From Acidobacteriota bacterium (GTDB lineage: Bacteria > Acidobacteriota > Vicinamibacteria > Vicinamibacterales > UBA2999): a stretch of 64,000 nucleotides of DNA. Below, one piece after another: positions 57,582-64,000 of this stretch. Under the pieces are notes generated by a model. It had not been told where the DNA came from and did not search any database. It worked only from the letters and a program-made list of their open reading frames with translations. The DNA lies in the NCBI GenBank assembly GCA_947465645.1, contig CANIBQ010000009.1, positions 1 through 64,000 on the forward strand, written 5' to 3'. The translations under genes were made by a program, and so were the position numbers. Within the stretch, counting starts at the first letter, position 1. Every line of letters begins with the position of its first letter.

Positions 57582-57968
57582 TTGACTTTGAACCTCGTCC
57601 AGCACCGCAGTGAAAACAGTATCTGGGACAACGCCGAACGGCCGTGGGATACCGAACGTTATTTCGCCGCCATGATGGCTGGCGCATGCCTGGTCATCGG
57701 ATTCCGGCGCCGGGCCCTGCCCGGTCTGCTGCTGGCGGCCGGCGGCGGCGCCCTGGCCTGGTGGGCCGCAACCGGAATCGACCTGCGCAACCACCGCCGC
57801 GGGCAGCTTCGTGCGGCGCTCCCGATGCGCCAGGAACACGAAATGTCCGACCCGGTGATCGAGGCGTCTGAGGAGTCGTTCCCCGCGAGCGACGCCCCCG
57901 CGTGGACACCCACCACCGGCAACACCGGCGCCGCGAAGGGACTGCCGGGCTCGTTCCGAACCAACTAG
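57582..57968 (+). CDS. Small membrane protein upstream of yihY-like gene
   Basis: 128 residues from a TTG at 57582, chosen because CGGAGG lies 7 nt upstream; the frame opens at 57549. NIWDNAERPWDTERYF-like N-terminus (SIWDNAERPWDTERYFAAMM), then two short hydrophobic segments (MAGACLVIGF; LPGLLLAAGGGALAWWAA), then a soluble tail ending ASEESFPASDAPAWTPTTGN. The SFPASDAPxW motif occurs at the end of many small bacterial proteins of unknown role. It is probably co-transcribed with the BrkB-type gene 12 nt downstream. Confidence 0.6.
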   Translation: MTLNLVQHRSENSIWDNAERPWDTERYFAAMMAGACLVIGFRRRALPGLLLAAGGGALAWWAATGIDLRNHRRGQLRAALPMRQEHEMSDPVIEASEESFPASDAPAWTPTTGNTGAAKGLPGSFRTN

Positions 57969-57980
57969 GAGACGCGTGCG

Positions 57981-59075
57981 ATGCCGCTCATGCTCGCCTA
58001 TCTCAAGGTGCCGTTGTCGTGGGTAGAGATCCTGCGCCGCACCTTTCACGAAGCGTTCTTCAAGGAGAACAGCCTCGGGATGGCGGCACAGATGTCGTAC
58101 TACTTCTTCTTCGGCCTGTTCCCTGCCCTGCTCTTCGTGATCGCCCTCGCGAGCTATTTCCCCGTCGAGGCGATGATCGATGAGATGTTCCTGATGCTCG
58201 GGGGCTTCGTGCCCCCTGAGGCGCTGGCCATCATCACCGATCAGATCAAGAAGATTTCGGAAGGGGAACAGGGCGGCCTGCTGACCATCGGCGTGCTGAC
58301 CGCGGTCTGGAGCAGCTCCGCGGCGATGACGTCGATCATCGATACCCTCAACAACGCCTACGACATCGAGGAAGGGCGCCCCTGGTGGAAAGTGCGGCTG
58401 ACGGCGATCGGCCTCACGGTCGGCGTGGCGCTGTTCATCCTGGTGTCGTTCGGCCTGATCCTCGTCGGGCCCCGGCTGGCGGAATACATCGCCGACTGGA
58501 CGTTCCTGGGGACGGCGTTCGAGTGGACCTGGAAGATCCTCCAGTGGCCGCTCGTCTTCGCCCTCGCCGCCACCGGGATCACCATCGTCTACTACTACGC
58601 GCCTGACGCAGAGCAGGACTGGGTGTGGCTCACGCCCGGCTCCATCTTCGCCACGACGATCTGGCTGGTGGCCTCGCTCGCCTTCAAGTACTACGTCATC
58701 AGCATGGGCAACTACACCGAAGCCTACGGCGCCATCGGCGGCGTCATGGTGCTCATGCTCTGGTTCTATATCTCGGGCCTGGTGTTGCTGCTGGGTGCCG
58801 AGATGAATGCGGTGATCGAACACGCCTCACCGTACGGCAAGGATCCCGGCGAGAAAGTCCCCGGGCAGAAGCGGAAGCTTGGCCACGCGGCGATGCGTGA
58901 TTGGATGGCCAGGCGCCACGGAAAGAGCGGGAAGCCGCCGAGCGCCGCCACTCCCTTCCTCCTGCCCGCGCCGGCACCGAGCGGCGCCTCGTCATGGCTG
59001 ATCGGCGCGGGAGTGGTCACCGCGCAGGTGTGGATGGCGCTTAAAGCACTGCGCAATAAGAAAATCGGCGCGTAG
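57981..59075 (+). CDS. YihY/BrkB family inner-membrane protein
   Basis: 364 residues. ILRRTFHEAFFKENSLGMAA, QMSYYFFFGLFPALLFVIAL, SSSAAMTSIIDTLNNAYDIE, IVYYYAPDAEQDWVWLTPGS and YGAIGGVMVLMLWFYISGLV are typical, with six membrane segments. The family was once called RNase BN by mistake; its transport or envelope role is unproven. The C-terminal 80 residues carry a basic, Pro-rich cytoplasmic part and a last hydrophobic segment (SWLIGAGVVTAQVWMAL). ATG with GAGACG upstream. Confidence 0.9.
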   Translation: MPLMLAYLKVPLSWVEILRRTFHEAFFKENSLGMAAQMSYYFFFGLFPALLFVIALASYFPVEAMIDEMFLMLGGFVPPEALAIITDQIKKISEGEQGGLLTIGVLTAVWSSSAAMTSIIDTLNNAYDIEEGRPWWKVRLTAIGLTVGVALFILVSFGLILVGPRLAEYIADWTFLGTAFEWTWKILQWPLVFALAATGITIVYYYAPDAEQDWVWLTPGSIFATTIWLVASLAFKYYVISMGNYTEAYGAIGGVMVLMLWFYISGLVLLLGAEMNAVIEHASPYGKDPGEKVPGQKRKLGHAAMRDWMARRHGKSGKPPSAATPFLLPAPAPSGASSWLIGAGVVTAQVWMALKALRNKKIGA

Positions 59076-59105
59076 TATACTGCCGCTCCTTATAGGAGGG
59101 GTCGT

Positions 59106-60590
59106 ATGCGTAAGACTATTTCGTTCGCTCTCATGTGCGCCGTCGCGCTTGGCGCCAGCGCAGCCGCTCAGCAGGGCGCGCTTCAGACAGCCGCCACCAC
59201 GCTTGGCGTCGCCAACATCAAGACTATCCAGTTTGTCGGTGCCGGCCGGAATTTTTCCGTCGGCCAGAACTACGTCGCGTCGGACCCGTGGCCCGCGGTG
59301 CCGGTCAAGAACTACACCGCGACGATTAACTACGACACCGCCAGCATGCGGGTCGAGTTGCTCCGGGAAATGGGTCCACTGATGCCGCGCGGCGGCGGCG
59401 CGCCCTTCTTCGGCGAGCAGCGCCAGGTCCAGGTGGTGGGCGGCAACTACGCGTGGAACGTCGCGGCGCCCGCGGCCAATGCGCCGGCCGGCACCGCGCC
59501 CCAGGCGGCCCCGAATGCAGGCGCCCAGCCGGAGCGCATGCTCGCGCTCTGGTCCACGCCCCAGGGCTTCGTCAAGGCCGCGATGGCCAACAACGCGACG
59601 ACGCGCCAGACGCGAGCCGGCACGGAGGTGTCGTTCACGACCGGCGGCAAGTACAAGATGACCGGCATCATCAACGCGCAAGGCCACGTCGAGAAGGTCC
59701 AGACCTGGATCGACCATCCGATCGTCGGCGACATGCTGGTCGAAACGGTCTATACCGGCTACAAGGATTTCGGCGGCGTCACGTTCCCGTCGCGCATCAT
59801 GCAGTCTCAGGACGGCTATCCCTCGCTGGATATCAGCGTGAGCTCGGTGACCGCCAACCCGATGTTCGACGCGCCGGTCCCCGACAATGTCCGCAACTTC
59901 CAGGCCCCGGCCGTGCAGGTGACGGTGCAGAAGCTCGGCGAAGGCGCCTTCTATCTCACCGGCGGTTCGCACCACAGCGTCGCCGTCGAGATGCGCGACC
60001 ACATCGTCCTCGTCGATCTCCCCCAGACGGAACAGCGCGCCATGGCCGTCGTGGCGAAGGCGAAGGAGACGATCCCGAACAAGCCGGTGCGCTTCGTGAT
60101 CACTTCGCATCATCATTGGGACCACCTGGGCGGCATTCGCACCGCCATGGACGAGGGCGCGACGATCGTCACGCACCGGTCCAACAAGGCATTTCTCGAG
60201 CGCGTCGCCAGGACCCCGCACACGCTGGTGCCCGATCGGCAGGCGGCGTCGAGGAAAGCCGTGAAGATCCAGACGGTGGGTGACAAGGGGCAGCTCACGG
60301 ACGGCACGCGGGTGATTGAGATTCACCGTCTCGCCACCCTGGAGCACACCGGCGACCTGATGGCGGTCTACCTGCCGAAGGAGAAGATCATCATCGAGCC
60401 GGATGCCTTCACGCCGCCGGCACAGGCAGGCACGGCGCTGATTCCGCCGGCCGTGCCGTTCGCGCGGGCGCTCTACGACACGATCCAGCGTCAGAAGCTC
60501 GACGTGCAGACCATCGTGCCGCTGCACGGCAACCGCACCGCGGACGTGGCCGAACTGGCCAAGGCCGCTGGCGTCAACGCGACGAACTAG
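59106..60590 (+). CDS. Secreted MBL-fold metallo-hydrolase
   Basis: 494 residues, TAGGAGG before the ATG. Signal peptide [20 protein letters not shown]. The first 270 residues are a beta-rich exported domain ([40 protein letters not shown]) with an Ala/Pro-rich insert. The MBL domain follows: [20 protein letters not shown] (zinc motif H-x-H-x-D-H), [26 protein letters not shown] and [14 protein letters not shown]. Substrate unknown; the combination is common in Acidobacteria. The 3' end overlaps the convergent coaA stop by 4 nt. Confidence 0.85.
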   Translation: MRKTISFALMCAVALGASAAAQQGALQTAATTLGVANIKTIQFVGAGRNFSVGQNYVASDPWPAVPVKNYTATINYDTASMRVELLREMGPLMPRGGGAPFFGEQRQVQVVGGNYAWNVAAPAANAPAGTAPQAAPNAGAQPERMLALWSTPQGFVKAAMANNATTRQTRAGTEVSFTTGGKYKMTGIINAQGHVEKVQTWIDHPIVGDMLVETVYTGYKDFGGVTFPSRIMQSQDGYPSLDISVSSVTANPMFDAPVPDNVRNFQAPAVQVTVQKLGEGAFYLTGGSHHSVAVEMRDHIVLVDLPQTEQRAMAVVAKAKETIPNKPVRFVITSHHHWDHLGGIRTAMDEGATIVTHRSNKAFLERVARTPHTLVPDRQAASRKAVKIQTVGDKGQLTDGTRVIEIHRLATLEHTGDLMAVYLPKEKIIIEPDAFTPPAQAGTALIPPAVPFARALYDTIQRQKLDVQTIVPLHGNRTADVAELAKAAGVNATN

Positions 60591-61534
60591 AGCTTTCTCA
60601 GCCGGACCCGCCGCACGGCGTGGTCCCGGCCCTTCTCCAGGATGAGATGGGCGCGCTCGCGGGTGGGCAGGACGTTCTCCCGAAGGTTGACGAGGTTGAT
60701 CGTCTCCCACAGCGTGCGCGCCGTCTTCATCGCCTCATCGCGCGTCAACGCCGCATAGCGGTGGAAGTACGAAGACGGGTTCTGGAACACCGTATCCCGC
60801 AGCGTCAGGAACCGCTCCACGTACCACTGCTCGATGTCAGCCTCGTTGGCGTCCACGTAGATCGAGAAATCGAAGAAATCTGAGACGAACATAGCTGCCC
60901 GGCCGCTGCCGGTCTGCAGCACGTTCAGCCCCTCGACGATGACGATGTCCGGCTGGCGGACAACCTGGAAGTCGCCAGGCACGATGTCGTAGGTCAGGTG
61001 CGAGTACACGGGTGCCGACACTTCCGGCACGCCCGCCTTCACATCCGCCATGAACCGCACGAGACGGCGCACGTCGTAGCTCTCCGGGAAACCCTTCCGG
61101 TGCGTGGCGCCCCTGGCCTCGAGCTCACGCTGGGGCAGCAGGAAGCCGTCGGTCGTGATCAGGTCAACCTGGGGATGGCTTGGCCATCGGGACAGCAGCG
61201 CCTGCAGGATGCGCGAGGTCGTGCTCTTCCCCACCGCGACGCTGCCCGCGACGCCAATCACGAAGGGTACCCGCGGCGTGACGGCGCCGACGAAGGTCGC
61301 GGTCGCCTCGTGCAGTTTCTGGGTGGCGCCGATGTAGAGGTTGAGCAGCCGCGAGAGCGGCAGGTAGATGTCGGCGACCTCGTCGAGCGACACGCGCTCG
61401 TTCAGGCCCGCAAGGCCGCGCAGCTGGGGCTCAGACAGCGGCAGCGGCGTGGCGTCGCGCAGGGCCGCCCACTCCGCGCGCTTGAACTCGATGAAGCGGG
61501 AGAGCGCGACCTGCTCTCCCGGGGTGGTGGTCAC
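60587..61534 (-). CDS. coaA: Type I pantothenate kinase
   Basis: 315 residues from the GTG at 61534 ([20 protein letters not shown]), nearly the same length as E. coli CoaA. Walker [72 protein letters not shown] and [14 protein letters not shown] are all present, with [19 protein letters not shown] near the C-terminus. It phosphorylates pantothenate, the first step to coenzyme A. It follows the TSUP transporter gene by 14 nt in one operon. Confidence 0.97.
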   Translation of the reverse strand: MTTTPGEQVALSRFIEFKRAEWAALRDATPLPLSEPQLRGLAGLNERVSLDEVADIYLPLSRLLNLYIGATQKLHEATATFVGAVTPRVPFVIGVAGSVAVGKSTTSRILQALLSRWPSHPQVDLITTDGFLLPQRELEARGATHRKGFPESYDVRRLVRFMADVKAGVPEVSAPVYSHLTYDIVPGDFQVVRQPDIVIVEGLNVLQTGSGRAAMFVSDFFDFSIYVDANEADIEQWYVERFLTLRDTVFQNPSSYFHRYAALTRDEAMKTARTLWETINLVNLRENVLPTRERAHLILEKGRDHAVRRVRLRKL

Positions 61535-61548
61535 GGCGAAATTGTACG

Positions 61549-62301
61549 TTACAACCGGAACATCAACCCCAGCGCCATCGCGAAGCCGACCCCGACGACG
61601 ATGCGGCGTACCGCCTTCCGTCCGATGCGCCGTGCCACGCCGGCCCCGCCAACCCCGCCGATGATCGCCCCGACCGCCATGATCAGCGCGTCGGGCCAGA
61701 TGACCAGTCCGGCCCAGATGAAATACGCGGACGCGACGGCGTTGATGCAGCTCGCCAGCACGTTCTTGAGCCCGTTCATCTGGTGGATATCCGTGTGGCC
61801 GATCAGGCTGAGCGCGGCGAGCATCAGGATGCCGATGCCGGCGCCGAAGTACCCGCCGTAGAGACCGACCAGCAACTGGAAGAACATCGTCCAGGAGAGC
61901 CAATGCGATCGCGCCTCGTGCGCCGCGGTCAGGTTGAAGCGCCGCTGGATCGGCTCCTGGACCATGAACAGGATCGTCGCGAAGAGAATCAGGATCGGCA
62001 CGAGCCGGTCGAAGAGCTCCGCCGGTGTCCGGTAGAGCAGCACCGCGCCGACGATGGCGCCGATGACGCTCGGCACGATCAGGGCGAATACCCGCGGGTC
62101 GGCGCCGGCGACCTCGCGCCGGTAGCCCCAGACGCTGCCGATCGACCCCGGGACCAGCGCCACCGTGTTGGTCGCGTTGGCAACGATGGACGGGACACCA
62201 AGCCAGATCAGGGTGGGAAAGGAAACGAGGGTGCCGCCGCCGGCGACAGAATTGATCGCGCCGGCCACCGCGGCGGCGCAAAACACGAGAAGTGCGTGCA
62301 T
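61549..62301 (-). CDS. TSUP (TauE/SafE) family membrane transporter
   Basis: 250 residues with about seven to eight membrane segments. The family repeats are visible: [20 protein letters not shown] near the N-terminus and [20 protein letters not shown] in the middle. TSUP proteins export or import sulfite, sulfoacetate and similar anions; the substrate here is unknown. Between DUF2071 upstream (55 nt) and coaA downstream (14 nt), so a three-gene operon is likely. Confidence 0.9.
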   Translation of the reverse strand: MHALLVFCAAAVAGAINSVAGGGTLVSFPTLIWLGVPSIVANATNTVALVPGSIGSVWGYRREVAGADPRVFALIVPSVIGAIVGAVLLYRTPAELFDRLVPILILFATILFMVQEPIQRRFNLTAAHEARSHWLSWTMFFQLLVGLYGGYFGAGIGILMLAALSLIGHTDIHQMNGLKNVLASCINAVASAYFIWAGLVIWPDALIMAVGAIIGGVGGAGVARRIGRKAVRRIVVGVGFAMALGLMFRL

Positions 62302-62350
62302 CCGGGATCACAGGATATAACGTGGGGGAAGGGCGCGCTTCGCTAGCACC

Positions 62351-62374
62351 ACCCAGCTACCCAGCCACCCAGCT
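62351..62374. repeat. Octanucleotide repeat at the 3' end of the DUF2071 gene
   Basis: ACCCAGCT, ACCCAGCC, ACCCAGCT on the plus strand, the reverse complement of the rdgB octamers at 56893-56916. The TAG stop of the DUF2071 gene (complement of 62357-62359) lies inside, and its last residues (GSWVAG) are repeat-encoded. Confidence 0.75.
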
Positions 62375-63115
62375 CCCTTGAGGCGCCCAGGCGACGACGT
62401 CCTGCCGCTTGGCGAAATGCAGCAGCGGCGCCATCGCCGGCAATCGGATGCCCGCCGCGTCCACCATCGTGTTGACGGTGATCGTGGCCTCGGCGCCCTG
62501 CAATGCCCACGGCAGGTGATGGATGTCGAGACGATTCAGGTGAAACGAACCGTCCAGCGTGTAGAGGCAATACCGCTCGGTCAGGAAGTACTCGAGCGAC
62601 GCGTCGGGCGCCAGGTACGCCGGTCCGGTCGGGCGGTACCGGGCGACGAACGCCGCCGGCGGATCGTCCGTGCGGCGGCTTGCGTAATGCACCTCGCCTT
62701 CCTCTTCACGCACGTCGATCGACGCCGGGAAATACGGCAGGTGCAACAGCGTCCTCGCCACCGTGACGGCCATCGCGTTGTCCGCATCGAGGCTGAAGAA
62801 GAACACGCCCGGCTTGTCCTTCACGCGCACGTAGGTGCGGACGTTGATCTCGGGGAACGCGGACAGAAAGGGCACCGACGGTACGCCTCGCGGCGCGACG
62901 TTCGTCATGTGGAACGGGATGATGCCCAGCCACGCCTGGCCCGCGAACAGATCGAGCTCCAGTCCCGGTGGAATTTTCGCGCGCAACTCGGCGGCGCCGA
63001 CGGGCCAGTGCGCGAACAGCAGATCGTGCCAGCTCTGCGTCATGACCCACGGACCGCCCGGAAGCGGCCACGGCCGGTGCGAGACCTGGTCGACGATGTG
63101 TGAGGGAAAGGTCAT
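62357..63115 (-). CDS. DUF2071 (YqjF-like) protein
   Basis: 252 residues, ATG at 63115. PWVMTQSWHDLLFAHWPVGA, ELRAKIPPGLELDLFAGQAW, GIIPFHMTNVAPRGVPSVP, FPEINVRTYVRVKDKPGVFF and SLDADNAMAVTVARTLLHLP are the family pattern. These proteins resemble acetoacetate-decarboxylase-like folds and have no proven activity; B. subtilis YqjF belongs here. Cytoplasmic. It is divergent from the gene at 63127 with only 11 nt between starts. Confidence 0.92.
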   Translation of the reverse strand: MTFPSHIVDQVSHRPWPLPGGPWVMTQSWHDLLFAHWPVGAAELRAKIPPGLELDLFAGQAWLGIIPFHMTNVAPRGVPSVPFLSAFPEINVRTYVRVKDKPGVFFFSLDADNAMAVTVARTLLHLPYFPASIDVREEEGEVHYASRRTDDPPAAFVARYRPTGPAYLAPDASLEYFLTERYCLYTLDGSFHLNRLDIHHLPWALQGAEATITVNTMVDAAGIRLPAMAPLLHFAKRQDVVAWAPQGSWVAG

Positions 63116-63126
63116 AATCGCGTTCC

Positions 63127-63633
63127 TTGCAACCTGCTCACCGTCACCGCTGGCTCAGCCCATCAAGAGCGATCGTCGCGGCGCTGGTCATCGCCGCCGC
63201 CGGCTGGATCGGCTATCGGACATGGGCGGGTGGACCAGACTTGCGAGTCGAGCTGCTCGAGGTGGCCGGCTACTCGGACAACGTCCCGGTCTGGCTGCCG
63301 TTCCGGCTGGCGGTCCGGCTGACCAACGACGGCGACGAGTCGATCACCATCCGGCGCATCGATATCGAACCCGACCTCGACGACTTCAACGAGGCCTACA
63401 GCGCGGGTAACGCGTACGATCTCTCGCCGCCCATCCTGCTCGAACCGGGAGCCACGCGCACTCGCAATCTGTCCGTCACGATACTGAATGCGAACCAGCT
63501 TCCGGAGCGCACCTACAACCTGGTGTTCAGGGCTCGCTTCCGGACCAACGACGGGGAGATCACGGCGGATTTTCCGGCGCAGTTCGAGTACGCGCGCGAC
63601 CCGGCACGACGCGCGCTACGGCAGGGGTTGTGA
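63127..63633 (+). CDS. Membrane-anchored protein of unknown function
   Basis: 168 residues from a TTG at 63127. A single membrane anchor (RAIVAALVIAAAGWIGYRTW) precedes one beta-sandwich-like domain: DLRVELLEVAGYSDNVPVWL, AVRLTNDGDESITIRRIDIE, LLEPGATRTRNLSVTILNAN and TYNLVFRARFRTNDGEITAD. The arrangement is that of an exported Ig-like domain. A weak promoter (TCGACG, 17 nt, CATAAT at 63113-63118) lies so close that the mRNA would be nearly leaderless. No family recognised. Confidence 0.65.
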   Translation: MQPAHRHRWLSPSRAIVAALVIAAAGWIGYRTWAGGPDLRVELLEVAGYSDNVPVWLPFRLAVRLTNDGDESITIRRIDIEPDLDDFNEAYSAGNAYDLSPPILLEPGATRTRNLSVTILNANQLPERTYNLVFRARFRTNDGEITADFPAQFEYARDPARRALRQGL

Positions 63634-63725
63634 CCCGCACAGGGGCCCGGAGCCCCATGGTATGCTCCGCCAAACTACGCCCCTCTTTCACAGGAACGTG
63701 ACACCCGTACGCTGGAGGCATGTGT

Positions 63726-64000
63726 ATGAATGAAGTCAATCCGCAGGCACTTCATCCTGAGGTGTGGAAGCTGTTCGATCGTTACGTCCACGGCCTGATC
63801 GACCGCCGCGGCTTCCTCGACGGCGTCGGCAAGCACGCGGTCGGCGGCCTGACCGCGGTCGGCATTCTCGAGGCGCTCAGCCCGAAGTACGCAGAGGCGC
63901 AGACCCAGGTGCCCGCCAACGATCCGCGGATCAGGACCGAGTACGTGCAGGTGCCCTCGCCCGACGGCTACGGCAAAGTGAAGGCGCTGCTCGCGCGGCC
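63726..64000 (+). CDS. Exported dienelactone hydrolase family protein, N-terminal part
   Basis: The gene runs off the window. The ATG at 63726 is preceded by TGGAGG at good spacing; an ATG two codons earlier is too close. The start NPQALHPEVWKLFDRYVHGL, IDRRGFLDGVGKHAVGGLTA is a twin-arginine-like signal of the kind found on exported dienelactone hydrolases, followed by AEAQTQVPANDPRIRTEYV and VPSPDGYGKVKALLAR, which starts the alpha/beta-hydrolase domain. The nucleophile region is not in the window. Confidence 0.8.
   Translation, partial: MNEVNPQALHPEVWKLFDRYVHGLIDRRGFLDGVGKHAVGGLTAVGILEALSPKYAEAQTQVPANDPRIRTEYVQVPSPDGYGKVKALLAR

Overview
The window is GC-rich, densely coded DNA from what looks like an Acidobacteriota genome, probably of the Vicinamibacteria type. 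This rests on family content, not on a marker gene: six large Oar-type TonB-dependent outer-membrane proteins (carboxypeptidase-regulatory-like domain, plug, barrel), DUF6152 proteins, secreted PQQ/NHL beta-propellers, MBL-fold hydrolases with signal peptides, and many short tandem or palindromic repeats at gene ends. No rRNA, tRNA, CRISPR array or prophage was seen.

Region 1 (1-20.7 kb) is the most interesting part. Four Oar-type receptors are interleaved with phosphorus-related enzymes: a PhoA-type alkaline phosphatase (4129-5229), a CHAD polyphosphate-binding protein (5308-6249), a GDPD-like/PHP phosphoesterase (9338-11701) and a PhoD phosphatase (14937-16529). In front of each of the four receptors, the alkaline phosphatase and an unrecognised secreted protein (19982-20701) I find tandem 7-bp units of the type NNGTNAY repeated every 11 bp, with a -10-like hexamer exactly 10 nt after the last unit. 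This is the geometry of the E. coli phoA PHO box. I read the region as a PhoB-type, phosphate-starvation regulon built around TonB transporters. Several of these promoters place the -10 only 6-9 nt before the ATG, which predicts leaderless mRNAs. One receptor (6359-9292) is split by a single in-frame TAG.

Region 2 (20.8-27.7 kb) is an accessory islet of toxin-antitoxin modules and gene debris: intact FitAB/VapBC-like and TacAT-like pairs, an AAA/DUF4143 ATPase, a GIY-YIG protein, orphan AbiEi-like and Xre/ParS-like antitoxins, and decayed pieces of a di-heme cytochrome c peroxidase, a pRiA4b ORF-3 protein, UvrA and a response-regulator receiver domain.

Region 3 (27.7-48.4 kb) holds mainly secreted metabolic proteins: heme-binding DUF336, MmgE/PrpD, PQQ-type sugar dehydrogenase, cupin, a fifth receptor with an MBL hydrolase, di-heme cytochrome c and an amidohydrolase. 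It also carries a carbamoyltransferase/SxtJ/DUF5989/SGNH cluster for O-carbamoylation of an unknown product, and a CBS-GGDEF-EAL c-di-GMP protein.

Region 4 (48.7-64 kb) has a sixth receptor, a decayed HisC-like gene, a bipolar Lys/Ser-rich protein with an acidic tail, a housekeeping run (amidase, GerMN protein, rph, rdgB), YihY, an MBL hydrolase, coaA, a TSUP transporter, DUF2071 and the start of a dienelactone hydrolase. Period-7 or period-8 repeat arrays overlap or directly follow the 3' ends of several genes throughout, and a REP-like palindrome ending in ACTACGT occurs four times.
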